DNA of 5,893 nucleotides from Acidimicrobiia bacterium (GCA_013815505.1 JACDGA010000119.1:1-5893); one strand, 5' to 3'; shown: positions 1 to 5,813, counted from the first letter of the stretch. Program-made: numbers and translations. Notes: generated by a model not told the origin, from the letters alone.

Positions 1-370
1 GGGAGAGACCCATCGGCTCACGTCCCGTCGCGCGGTAGAAGGGCTCGGCGACCGGCGCCCGCCAGTCGACGACGACCGGGTCGCGGTCCTCGTCGGACAC
101 CGCGAGGCGGCCGATGTGATACGTCTCGTCGTCAGTGCGGTCGACACGACCGAACACGAGCGCGGCGTCTCCGAGATCGAGATCGACGAGGCGCTTGACC
201 AGCGCTTCGTCGACGGCGTTGCGCTCGAACCGAGCTTGGAACGTGCCCCCGAGGTCGGCCTCGTGGAGTGCTCGCGACCGCCAGGCGGACTCGCGAGTGG
301 TTTCGAGACACGCGTATGCGTGGTCGATATGTGCCTGCTCCGATGCAATCTCTGGGTGATGCTGCGTCAT
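1..370 (-). CDS. helD: HelD/HelR-type RNA polymerase recycling ATPase, N-terminal part (runs off the left edge)
   Basis: The reverse strand reads without a stop from an ATG at 370-368 to the window edge, giving 123 residues. The start of the protein is Glu/Gln/His-rich and probably helical (E-Q-A-H-I-D-H-A-Y-A near residues 11-20), as in the N-terminal coiled-coil arm of HelD proteins. The segment at residues 84-121 is the clearest marker: Y-H-I-G-R, then V-D-W-R-A-P (101-106) and P-F-Y-R-A-T (110-115), typical of the first helicase-like domain of HelD. HelD proteins are superfamily 1 helicase-like ATPases that bind RNA polymerase and release it from DNA or stalled complexes; some actinobacterial members (HelR) protect against rifamycins. 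The Walker motifs would lie beyond the left edge and cannot be checked. The gene is divergent from hemE. No clear ribosome binding site precedes the ATG. The family call is strong; the choice between HelD and HelR is open. Confidence 0.82.
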   Translation of the reverse strand, partial: MTQHHPEIASEQAHIDHAYACLETTRESAWRSRALHEADLGGTFQARFERNAVDEALVKRLVDLDLGDAALVFGRVDRTDDETYHIGRLAVSDEDRDPVVVDWRAPVAEPFYRATGREPMGLS

Positions 371-440
371 CGTGGTGGAGGGGTTCCCCGACTCTGCAAA
401 CGGGGTCGTCCTACTCTACCGGCGGTAGCGTCGGCCACAC
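371..440. promoter_or_regulatory. Divergent promoter region between helD and hemE
   Basis: This 70-bp spacer must hold promoters for both flanking genes unless they start inside coding sequence. On the plus strand, TACTCT (412-417) and TAGCGT (426-431) fit the loose TAnnnT form of a -10 box; on the minus strand TAGAGT (418-413) does. I find no convincing -35 box for any of them. There is no Shine-Dalgarno sequence upstream of the hemE ATG, so a leaderless or nearly leaderless transcript is possible. The spacer also contains the stem CCCCG/CGGGG (386-390 with 401-405) around a 10-nt loop, without a T-run, so it is not an obvious terminator. Exact promoter positions are guesses. Confidence 0.35.
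413..431. repeat. Inverted repeat upstream of hemE, possible operator
   Basis: CTACCG (416-421) and CGGTAG (423-428) are perfect inverted arms around a single central G at 422. Beyond one mismatched pair (415/429), two further pairs (414/430 and 413/431) extend the symmetry, so 8 of 9 positions pair over 19 bp. It sits 10-28 bp before the hemE start and overlaps both plus-strand -10-like hexamers, where a repressor would be expected to bind. I recognise no known regulator consensus in it. It is not the rifamycin-associated element known upstream of helR genes, as far as I remember that motif. Chance occurrence in GC-rich DNA cannot be ruled out. Confidence 0.4.
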
Positions 441-1481
441 ATGAGGAGCGGTGCGACGAACTTCCTCGCAGCGACGGCCGGCAAGCGTCCCGATCGCACG
501 CCGGTGTGGTACATGCGCCAGGCCGGACGGCACCTCCCCGAGTACCGCCGGCTGCGCGGTGACGGCTCGATCCTCGAGGCGATCGCCCGCCCGGAGGTCG
601 CCGCTGAGATCACGCTGCAGCCGGTTCGCCGCTACGGCGTCGACGCTGCGGTCCTGTTCAGCGACATCGTCGTGCCTGCTCACGCTGTCGGCTTCGGCAT
701 CGACGTCCGCCCGGGGGTCGGCCCGGTGGTCGAGGAGCCGCTGCGAAGGGCGTCGGATGTCGATCGTCTGCGCCCGCTGACGGCGGACGACGTCGCCCAC
801 GTCAGCGACACGGTCAAGCTCGTCCGTGCCGAGCTCGACGACGACGTCGCGCTGCTCGGGTTCGCCGGTGCGCCGTTCACGGTCGCCAGCTACCTCGTCG
901 AGGGGCGGCCGAGCAGGACCTACGAGCACACGAAGGCGCTGATGCACACGGACGAGCGCACGTGGCACACGCTGATGGAGCGTCTCACGCAGTCGGCTGC
1001 CACATTCCTCGCGCTCCAGATCGAGGCAGGTGCCGACGCATTCCAGCTGTTCGACTCGTGGGCAGGGGCGCTGGCGCAACCGGAGTACGAGCGCTTCGTC
1101 GCACCCCACACACGTTCGCTGTTCGCGGCGATGGAGCGTCGCTGTCCCGACTCGCCCGGCATCCACTTCGGCGTCGGCTGCGACCACCTGCTGGAGGCGT
1201 TCAAGGCGACGGGACCCCGCGTCATGGGCCTCGACTGGCGAACGTCGATCACCGACGCCCGCACCCGGCTGGGGGACGACACGGTGGTCCAGGGCAACCT
1301 CGATCCGGCGCTCGTCCTCGCCGGTGCCGACGTTGCGCTCGGCGCTGCGCAGGCGGTGCTCGACGACAACGCCGGCCATCCCGGTCACATCTTCAACCTT
1401 GGCCACGGTGTGCTGCCGGGCACGGATCCTGGCGTGCTCGCTGCGGTCACCGACCTCGTGCACGAGGCGGACGTTCGATGA
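441..1481 (+). CDS. hemE: Uroporphyrinogen decarboxylase
   Basis: This cytosolic enzyme removes the four acetate carboxyl groups of uroporphyrinogen III to give coproporphyrinogen III, without a cofactor. The 346-residue product has the usual length. The N-terminal signature P-V-W-Y-M-R-Q-A-G-R is at residues 21-30; Arg26, Gln27 and Arg30 match the substrate-binding residues of the human enzyme. Asp75 in F-S-D-I matches the essential aspartate (human Asp86). The second signature G-F-A-G-A-P-F-T lies at 140-147, followed by Tyr151 (human Tyr164). Ser206 and His322 in G-H-G-V-L-P-G match human Ser219 and His339. All key residues are present, so it should be active. The ATG at 441 is the only good start: an in-frame TAG lies at 426-428 and no other start codon falls between. 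No Shine-Dalgarno precedes it. It is first in the hemE-hemH-cgoX-lnt operon, and its TGA overlaps the next start as ATGA. Confidence 0.97.
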   Translation: MRSGATNFLAATAGKRPDRTPVWYMRQAGRHLPEYRRLRGDGSILEAIARPEVAAEITLQPVRRYGVDAAVLFSDIVVPAHAVGFGIDVRPGVGPVVEEPLRRASDVDRLRPLTADDVAHVSDTVKLVRAELDDDVALLGFAGAPFTVASYLVEGRPSRTYEHTKALMHTDERTWHTLMERLTQSAATFLALQIEAGADAFQLFDSWAGALAQPEYERFVAPHTRSLFAAMERRCPDSPGIHFGVGCDHLLEAFKATGPRVMGLDWRTSITDARTRLGDDTVVQGNLDPALVLAGADVALGAAQAVLDDNAGHPGHIFNLGHGVLPGTDPGVLAAVTDLVHEADVR

Positions 1482-2404
1482 CAGCCACCGCGGCCTCGGT
1501 CGGTGTGCTCGTGATGGCCTATGGCACGCCGCGTCACCCGAGCGAGATCGAGACGTACTACACGGACATCCGTCGCGGGCGCCCGCCGACGCCGGACCAG
1601 CTGGCCGACCTCACGACGCGGTACGAGGCGATCGGCGGCACGTCGCCGCTCGCCCGTCACACCGACGACCAGCGCGACGCGATCCAGCACGCCCTCGACG
1701 AGCTCGCCCCCGGGCGTTACGAGGTGGCGATCGGCTTGAAGCACGCCGAACCGAAGATCGAGACGACCATCGATGCGCTCGCGGCGGCCGGACATCGTCG
1801 GGTGATCGCGCTCGTCCTCGCACCGCACTACTCGGCGATGTCGATCGGTCAGTACCTCGGGCGGGCGAGGACGGCCGCCGAACCGCACGGGATGGAGATC
1901 GTGGGCGTCGAGAGCTGGGCCACCGAGCCGGCCTACGTCGACTTCCTCGCCGCCGAGGTGTCGCGGATGGTTGCGACGCTCCCGTCACCCGCCACTGTGG
2001 TGTTCACGGCGCACTCGCTCCCCCGCAGGGTCGTCGAGGTGGACGGCGACCCGTACCCCGACGAACTGCTCGCCACGGCGCAGCTCGTCGCCAACGCGGC
2101 CGACCTGACCACGGCGTCAGCCTGGACGACGGGATGGCAGAGCGCCGGGCGGACCGAGGAGCCGTGGCTCGGGCCGGACATCCTGGAGGTGATCGACTCC
2201 CTCGCCGCGGCTGACGCCAAGGGCGTCGGTGTCTGCTCGTGCGGGTTCGTGGCCGACCATCTCGAGGTGCTCTACGACCTCGACATCGAGGCTCGCCGTC
2301 GTGCCGACGCCGCCGGTCTCGGGTTCGCTCGTACGGCGAGCGTCAATGCCGACCCTGCGGTGATGGCGGCCCTCGCCGCCCGCATCCATGCCGCAGCAGG
2401 TTGA
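1478..2404 (+). CDS. hemH: Ferrochelatase, probably coproporphyrin ferrochelatase
   Basis: This enzyme inserts ferrous iron into a porphyrin. In actinobacteria the substrate is normally coproporphyrin III and the product coprohaem, hence the alternative name cpfC. The 308-residue length fits the short bacterial type. The N-terminal strand and loop L-V-M-A-Y-G-T-P (11-18) contains Tyr15, matching Tyr13 of the Bacillus subtilis enzyme. His179 in F-T-A-H-S-L-P is the catalytic histidine, and Glu263 in D-H-L-E-V-L-Y-D is its acidic partner on the opposite side of the pocket. Only two cysteines exist, Cys253 and Cys255 in V-C-S-C-G-F, directly before that helix. The four-cysteine set that holds a [2Fe-2S] cluster in some actinobacterial ferrochelatases is absent. 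The ATG overlaps the hemE stop (ATGA), with GAGG at 1464-1467, 10 nt upstream, as a plausible ribosome binding site. A longer in-frame reading starting inside hemE at 962 is not credible. The next gene starts inside or just after its end. Confidence 0.95.
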   Translation: MTATAASVGVLVMAYGTPRHPSEIETYYTDIRRGRPPTPDQLADLTTRYEAIGGTSPLARHTDDQRDAIQHALDELAPGRYEVAIGLKHAEPKIETTIDALAAAGHRRVIALVLAPHYSAMSIGQYLGRARTAAEPHGMEIVGVESWATEPAYVDFLAAEVSRMVATLPSPATVVFTAHSLPRRVVEVDGDPYPDELLATAQLVANAADLTTASAWTTGWQSAGRTEEPWLGPDILEVIDSLAAADAKGVGVCSCGFVADHLEVLYDLDIEARRRADAAGLGFARTASVNADPAVMAALAARIHAAAG

Positions 2405-3764
2405 CGTGACGGCGGGCGCCGGGCACGTCACCGTCGTGGGCGCCGGCATCAGCGGGTTGGCCGCGGCGCACGCAGTGGCACGGGCAGGGTTGGCCGTCAC
2501 GGTGCACGAGGCGAGCGGACGAGTCGGCGGTCATTTGTGCACGACGCCATTCGCCGGGCGGCGAGCAGTGGACGAGTCTGCCGACGCGTTCCTCGCACGC
2601 GTGCCGGACGCCACGGCGCTCGCCCGCGCCGTCGGGCTCGGTGACGCGCTCGTCGCGCCGAGCTCGTCGAGCGCGTTCGTGTGGGTCGACGAGCTGCACG
2701 ATCTCCCTCGCGGCACGGTGCTCGGCATCCCTGGTGACCTGCGCTCGCTGCTGCGCACACCCTTGCTGACGCCGAGAGGCAAAGCCCGTGCGCTCACCGA
2801 GCCGCTGCGCCGGCGACACGACCCGCACGACTCGCTCGGTCGCCTCGTTCGGCATCGATTCGGGTTCGAAGTGCACGACCGTCTCGTCGACGCGCTCGTC
2901 GGCAGCATCTACGCCACCGACACGAACCGTCTCAGCCTTGCAATGGTGCCGCAGCTGGCAGCGCTGTCTCGATCGCGCAGCATGTTCTCGGCCGCACATC
3001 GCGCCGCCGGCGCCGCCACGACCGGGCCCGTGTTCTTCAGCCCCGTCGACGGCATGGGCGCCCTCGCCGATGCCACGGCGGCGAATGCGACCGCGCTCGG
3101 AGCGCGCATCACCACCGGACACGCCGTCAGCGAAGTCGCACCGGACGGCACCGGCTGGCGGGTCGACGGCGAGCGCACCGATGCCGTCGTGCTCGCCTGT
3201 CCCGCCCGCGCCGCAGCGCCGATGCTGCACCCCGCGGTGCCCGAGCTCGGCCGGGAGCTCGGTCAGATCGACAGCGCCGACGTGGTCATCGTGACCGTCG
3301 CAGTCGACGCCGCGACGTGGCCCAGCCGGCTGCGTGGCCGCAGCGGGTACCTCGTGCCGAAGTCCGTCCAGGACGGCGTCACCGCGGTCTCGTTCGCGAC
3401 GCAGAAGTGGGAGCACCTTGCCGATGGCGAGACAGAGCTGCTGCGGATCTCACTCGGGCGCGACGGCGTCCCGCTGACGCGGTTCACCGACGACGAGCTC
3501 GTGTCGACAGCCGTCACCGAGGTGTCGCGCCATCTCGGAGCCGACCTCGCGCCGCGTGAGGTTCGCATCTCGCGCTGGCCCGCCTCGTTCCCCCAGTACC
3601 GCCCAGGCCACGAGCACTGGCTGTCGCGCATCGAGCGTGCCCGCCCACGAGGGCTCACGCTCGCCGGTGCGAGCTATCGCGGCATCGGCGTGCCGGCGTG
3701 CATCGCCAGTGGCGAGCGAGCTGCGGCCGCAGCCCTCGCCCACGTCAGGGGCTCGGCGCCGTGA
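2388..3764 (+). CDS. cgoX: Coproporphyrinogen III oxidase, FAD-dependent (HemY/HemG family)
   Basis: This FAD enzyme oxidises coproporphyrinogen III to coproporphyrin III with oxygen, supplying the ferrochelatase encoded just upstream. The family also includes protoporphyrinogen oxidases; the coproporphyrin role is inferred from the actinobacterial setting. The 458-residue product has the usual length. The dinucleotide-binding motif V-V-G-A-G-I-S-G-L (16-24) is followed by the acidic ribose-binding E41 and R-V-G-G-H (45-49). The C-terminal FAD motif is A-G-A-S-Y-R-G-I-G-V-P (426-436) with the usual A-S-G-E-R-A-A after it. The conserved F-P-Q-Y is at 401-404. No membrane segment or signal peptide is evident. 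The ATG at 2388 gives a 17-nt overlap with hemH but has no ribosome binding site. A GTG at 2406, one base after the hemH stop, is in frame, has CAGG about 5 nt upstream, and would remove only six residues; it may be the true start. The stop overlaps the lnt start as GTGA. Confidence 0.93.
   Translation: MPQQVDVTAGAGHVTVVGAGISGLAAAHAVARAGLAVTVHEASGRVGGHLCTTPFAGRRAVDESADAFLARVPDATALARAVGLGDALVAPSSSSAFVWVDELHDLPRGTVLGIPGDLRSLLRTPLLTPRGKARALTEPLRRRHDPHDSLGRLVRHRFGFEVHDRLVDALVGSIYATDTNRLSLAMVPQLAALSRSRSMFSAAHRAAGAATTGPVFFSPVDGMGALADATAANATALGARITTGHAVSEVAPDGTGWRVDGERTDAVVLACPARAAAPMLHPAVPELGRELGQIDSADVVIVTVAVDAATWPSRLRGRSGYLVPKSVQDGVTAVSFATQKWEHLADGETELLRISLGRDGVPLTRFTDDELVSTAVTEVSRHLGADLAPREVRISRWPASFPQYRPGHEHWLSRIERARPRGLTLAGASYRGIGVPACIASGERAAAAALAHVRGSAP
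3747..3751 (+). promoter_or_regulatory. Ribosome binding site of lnt
   Basis: AGGGG lies 9 nt before the GTG at 3761 and inside the 3' end of cgoX. It is the clearest Shine-Dalgarno sequence in the operon. It fixes the lnt start at 3761 rather than the in-frame ATG at 3698, which lies deep inside cgoX and would add 21 charged residues ahead of the first membrane helix. Confidence 0.65.
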
Positions 3765-5248
3765 GGGCGCCACTCGGCGTCGCGCTCGTCGCCGGACTTG
3801 CGGTCGCGTTCTCGCTCCCGCCGTGGGGATGGTGGCCGCTGTCGATCGTCGGGTGCGCGCTGTACGTAGCCGCCCAGGACGGGCACCAGCGCTTCCGCAG
3901 AGGCTTCGTGTTCGGTGCCGCATGGACGTACGTCGGCATGGCGTGGATGTGGCAGCTCACGATCCCTGGCTACCTGTTCGCAGGCGTCTTCTTCGGCGCC
4001 CTTCACGGCGCTGCGGCCGGTCTTGCGCCGACGGGGCGCTGGCGGTTCGCCGGATTCCCGCTTGCGCACACACTCGTCGAGGCGATCCGGTTCTCGTTCC
4101 CGTTCGGTGGCATCCCGCTCGCATCGCTCGGCATCGCCCAGGTCGCCGGTCCGCTCGCTCCCGTCGCGCGCGTGGGCGGTGTCATCGCCCTGACGTGGTT
4201 GACGCTGCAGCTCGGATCGCTGCTCGCCACCGCCGTCACCGTCGCCCGCACAGGCCGCAGCCTGGATGTCGCTCACGTCGCGACAGCCATCGCCGCCGGC
4301 GTCTGCGTGCTGCTCGTCGCCGCCGGGTACGTCGGGCCACGCGGCAGCGACACGGGCGAGCGACTCGACGTCGCCGCCGTGCAGGGCGGGGGCGAGCAGG
4401 GCACGCGTGCGGCGGACACGTCCTCCGCGCTCGTCACGCAGGCACACGTCGACGCGACGAAGACCATCGCGCCGGACGAGTCGCTCGACCTCGTGCTGTG
4501 GCCGGAGAACGTGATCGACACGGAGGACTTCGCTGCCAGCTGGCAACTCACCGAGGTGGCCGCGCAGGCGCAGCGTCTCGGTGTGCCGTTCGCCGTCGGG
4601 GTCACAGAGGACGTGGCGGGTCAACCCGGCCGCATCACGAACGCCCAAGTCGTCGTATCACCCGAGGGGGACGTCACGAGCCGCTACGACAAGGTGCGGC
4701 GCGTCCCGTTTGGCGAGTACGTGCCGATGCGAGGACTGCTCGAGTCGCTCGGCGCGCCCGTGGACCAGGTGGCGAGCGACGCGATCGCGGGCACCACCCC
4801 CGCCGTGCTCGATCTCCCCGACGACCATCGCGCCGCGGTCGTGATCTCGTGGGAGGTGTTCTTCGCCGGTCGCGCCCGTGAGGGTGTGAAGGAGGGTGGC
4901 GAGCTGATCCTCAACCCGACGAACGGTTCCAGCTACACGGGCACCATCGTGCAGACGCAGCAGGTGGCGTCGAGCCGACTGCGGGCGATCGAGACGGGGC
5001 GTTGGGTGCTGCAGGCGGCACCGACGGGTTTCACCGCCGTCATCGACGCCGACGGCGACGTGCTGATGCGCAGCGGCGTCAGCGAGCGCACGGTGCTGCG
5101 AGCCGAGATCGAGCTGCGAGACGGACGCACCTGGTACGTCCGTCTCGGCGAGCGGCCCTGGATCGCCGTCGTTGCGCTCTGCCTCGTGGCGTTGCACGTG
5201 GCCGCCCGCCGGCGCGCTCAGGTCACCGAACCGTCGACGACGTCATAA
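3761..5248 (+). CDS. lnt: Apolipoprotein N-acyltransferase family protein with Ser in place of the catalytic Cys
   Basis: Lnt is an integral membrane enzyme that adds a third acyl chain to the N-terminal cysteine of lipoproteins. The 495-residue product has the full family layout: about seven hydrophobic helices in residues 5-190, an extracytoplasmic nitrilase-like domain at about 200-450, and a last helix at about 466-483 with the positive tail A-A-R-R-R. Glu249 (L-W-P-E-N) and Lys311 (Y-D-K) match E. coli Glu267 and Lys335, and Glu319 (P-F-G-E) matches Glu343. The nucleophile position, Cys387 in E. coli, is Ser363 (V-I-S-W-E, codon TCG at 4847-4849), exactly 52 residues after the lysine as in E. 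coli. The only cysteines (32, 182, 474) are in membrane helices. The E. coli Trp237 position is Ala217 and Tyr388 is Trp364. It is last in the haem operon, starting at a GTG overlapping the cgoX stop. The family is certain; classical acyltransferase activity is doubtful. Confidence 0.9.
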   Translation: MRAPLGVALVAGLAVAFSLPPWGWWPLSIVGCALYVAAQDGHQRFRRGFVFGAAWTYVGMAWMWQLTIPGYLFAGVFFGALHGAAAGLAPTGRWRFAGFPLAHTLVEAIRFSFPFGGIPLASLGIAQVAGPLAPVARVGGVIALTWLTLQLGSLLATAVTVARTGRSLDVAHVATAIAAGVCVLLVAAGYVGPRGSDTGERLDVAAVQGGGEQGTRAADTSSALVTQAHVDATKTIAPDESLDLVLWPENVIDTEDFAASWQLTEVAAQAQRLGVPFAVGVTEDVAGQPGRITNAQVVVSPEGDVTSRYDKVRRVPFGEYVPMRGLLESLGAPVDQVASDAIAGTTPAVLDLPDDHRAAVVISWEVFFAGRAREGVKEGGELILNPTNGSSYTGTIVQTQQVASSRLRAIETGRWVLQAAPTGFTAVIDADGDVLMRSGVSERTVLRAEIELRDGRTWYVRLGERPWIAVVALCLVALHVAARRRAQVTEPSTTS

Positions 5249-5273
5249 CGTTCGCGCAGCCGGTCAGACGTCG
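5238..5273. other. Convergent junction of lnt and dtd with a possible stem-loop
   Basis: The lnt and dtd stop codons face each other across only 15 bp (5249-5263). CGACGTC (5238-5244) can pair with GACGTCG (5267-5273), leaving a 22-nt loop, and both arms lie inside coding sequence. There is no T-run on either side, so this is not a convincing intrinsic terminator. Termination may depend on Rho or on transcript collision. Chance pairing is quite possible in this base composition. Confidence 0.2.
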
Positions 5274-5731
5274 ACGATGACCGTGACGGGGCCGTCGTTG
5301 ACGAGCGTCACCGCCATCTCGGTGCGGAACCGTCCCGTTTCGACCTCCGCACCGAGGGCACGGAGTTGCGCCACCACGGCGTCGACGAGCGGTTCGGCCA
5401 CGTCCGGGCGGGCAGCGGCGATCCAGCTCGGCCGGCGTCCCTTCGACGTGTCCCCGTACAGCGTGAACTGGCTGACGACGAGCACGCCGGCGGCATCGGC
5501 GGGGTTCGCCCGGCACAAGTCGGAGAGGTCGGCGAGCGAGCGGTTCATGACGCCGTCGTCGTCGTCAAAGATGCGCAGGTTCCAGAGCTTGGTCGCCAGC
5601 TTCGTCGCCTTCGACGCGACGTCGTCGTGCGTGACACCGACGAGCACGACCATGCCGCGACCGATCGCGCCGACGACGTCACCGGCGACCTCGACCGACG
5701 CCGATGTCACCCGCTGCACCACTGCTCGCAC
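5264..5731 (-). CDS. dtd: D-aminoacyl-tRNA deacylase
   Basis: Dtd hydrolyses D-amino acids (and glycine mischarged on tRNA-Ala) from tRNA, keeping D-residues out of proteins. The 155-residue cytosolic product begins M-R-A-V-V-Q-R-V, the family's usual start. The active-site motif S-Q-F-T is at 87-90, followed by K-G-R-R-P-S-W (97-103), and the chirality-checking Gly-cisPro motif is in N-D-G-P-V-T (145-150). All are intact. Between M-N (62-63) and S-Q there are 25 residues against 15 in the E. coli protein as I recall it, so a roughly ten-residue insertion (around L-C-R-A-N-P-A-D) is present. The GTG at 5731 was chosen because AGGA lies 8 nt upstream. The ATG at 5740 overlaps that AGGA and would add three residues; the ATG at 5884 would add a long unconserved N-terminus. 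The gene converges on lnt and diverges from the gene at the right edge. Confidence 0.95.
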   Translation of the reverse strand: MRAVVQRVTSASVEVAGDVVGAIGRGMVVLVGVTHDDVASKATKLATKLWNLRIFDDDDGVMNRSLADLSDLCRANPADAAGVLVVSQFTLYGDTSKGRRPSWIAAARPDVAEPLVDAVVAQLRALGAEVETGRFRTEMAVTLVNDGPVTVIVDV

Positions 5732-5739
5732 GCTCCCCA

Positions 5740-5743
5740 TCCT
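5740..5743 (-). promoter_or_regulatory. Ribosome binding site of dtd
   Basis: On the minus strand AGGA lies 8 nt before the GTG at 5731-5729. Because the A of the competing ATG (5740-5738) is part of this AGGA, that ATG cannot use it. This supports the GTG start, which also gives the family-typical N-terminus. Confidence 0.5.
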
Positions 5744-5750
5744 GGCGTAA

Positions 5751-5766
5751 TCGGGGCACGCCCCGA
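5751..5766. repeat. Inverted repeat in the divergent spacer upstream of dtd
   Basis: TCGGGGC (5751-5757) and GCCCCGA (5760-5766) are perfect 7-bp inverted arms around AC. As DNA it could be an operator for dtd, whose start is 20 bp away. As RNA it would form a strong short hairpin in the dtd leader. There is no T-run on either strand, so a terminator is unlikely. No known consensus is recognised. Confidence 0.35.
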
Positions 5767-5813
5767 CCCGTGACCGCTGGCTACCCGGCGGTAACTCCGC
5801 GATGACCGACCGA

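Noticed and set aside
386..405. CCCCG/CGGGG stem in the helD-hemE spacer as a terminator
   Set aside because: The stem is only 5 bp, has a 10-nt loop and no T-run, and both flanking genes are transcribed away from it.
116..562. Plus-strand frames of 148 and 74 residues over the first 560 bases
   Set aside because: They lie opposite the HelD N-terminus and run out of frame into hemE; the minus strand carries the recognisable V-D-W-R-A-P motif.
411..1463. A 350-residue open frame on the minus strand across hemE
   Set aside because: It is fully antisense to a gene with all catalytic residues. Its composition is dominated by Arg, Glu, Asp and Val with no recognisable motif, as expected from the mirror frame of GC-rich coding DNA.
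962..2404. A 480-residue version of ferrochelatase starting inside hemE
   Set aside because: The first 172 residues are low-complexity Arg/Ala/Gly-rich out-of-frame hemE sequence; the conserved protein begins at the ATG at 1478, with the normal family length.
2343..3416. A 357-residue open frame on the minus strand across the hemH/cgoX junction
   Set aside because: It is antisense to cgoX, has no recognisable domain, and is explained by high GC content suppressing stop codons.
4847..4849. lnt as a pseudogene because of the missing catalytic cysteine
   Set aside because: The frame is full length, the Glu and Lys residues and membrane layout are intact, it has a good ribosome binding site, and the flanking residues are conserved in style. 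Substitution with retained function is more likely than decay.
3556..4881. A 441-residue plus-strand open frame covering most of lnt
   Set aside because: It is a frame-shifted shadow of cgoX and lnt, almost wholly Arg/Ala/Pro/Ser, with no motif; lnt in the correct frame has clear membrane helices and active-site motifs.
5172..5750. A 192-residue plus-strand open frame opposite dtd
   Set aside because: It is antisense to an intact dtd and rich in Ser/Thr/Ala/Arg with no recognisable domain.
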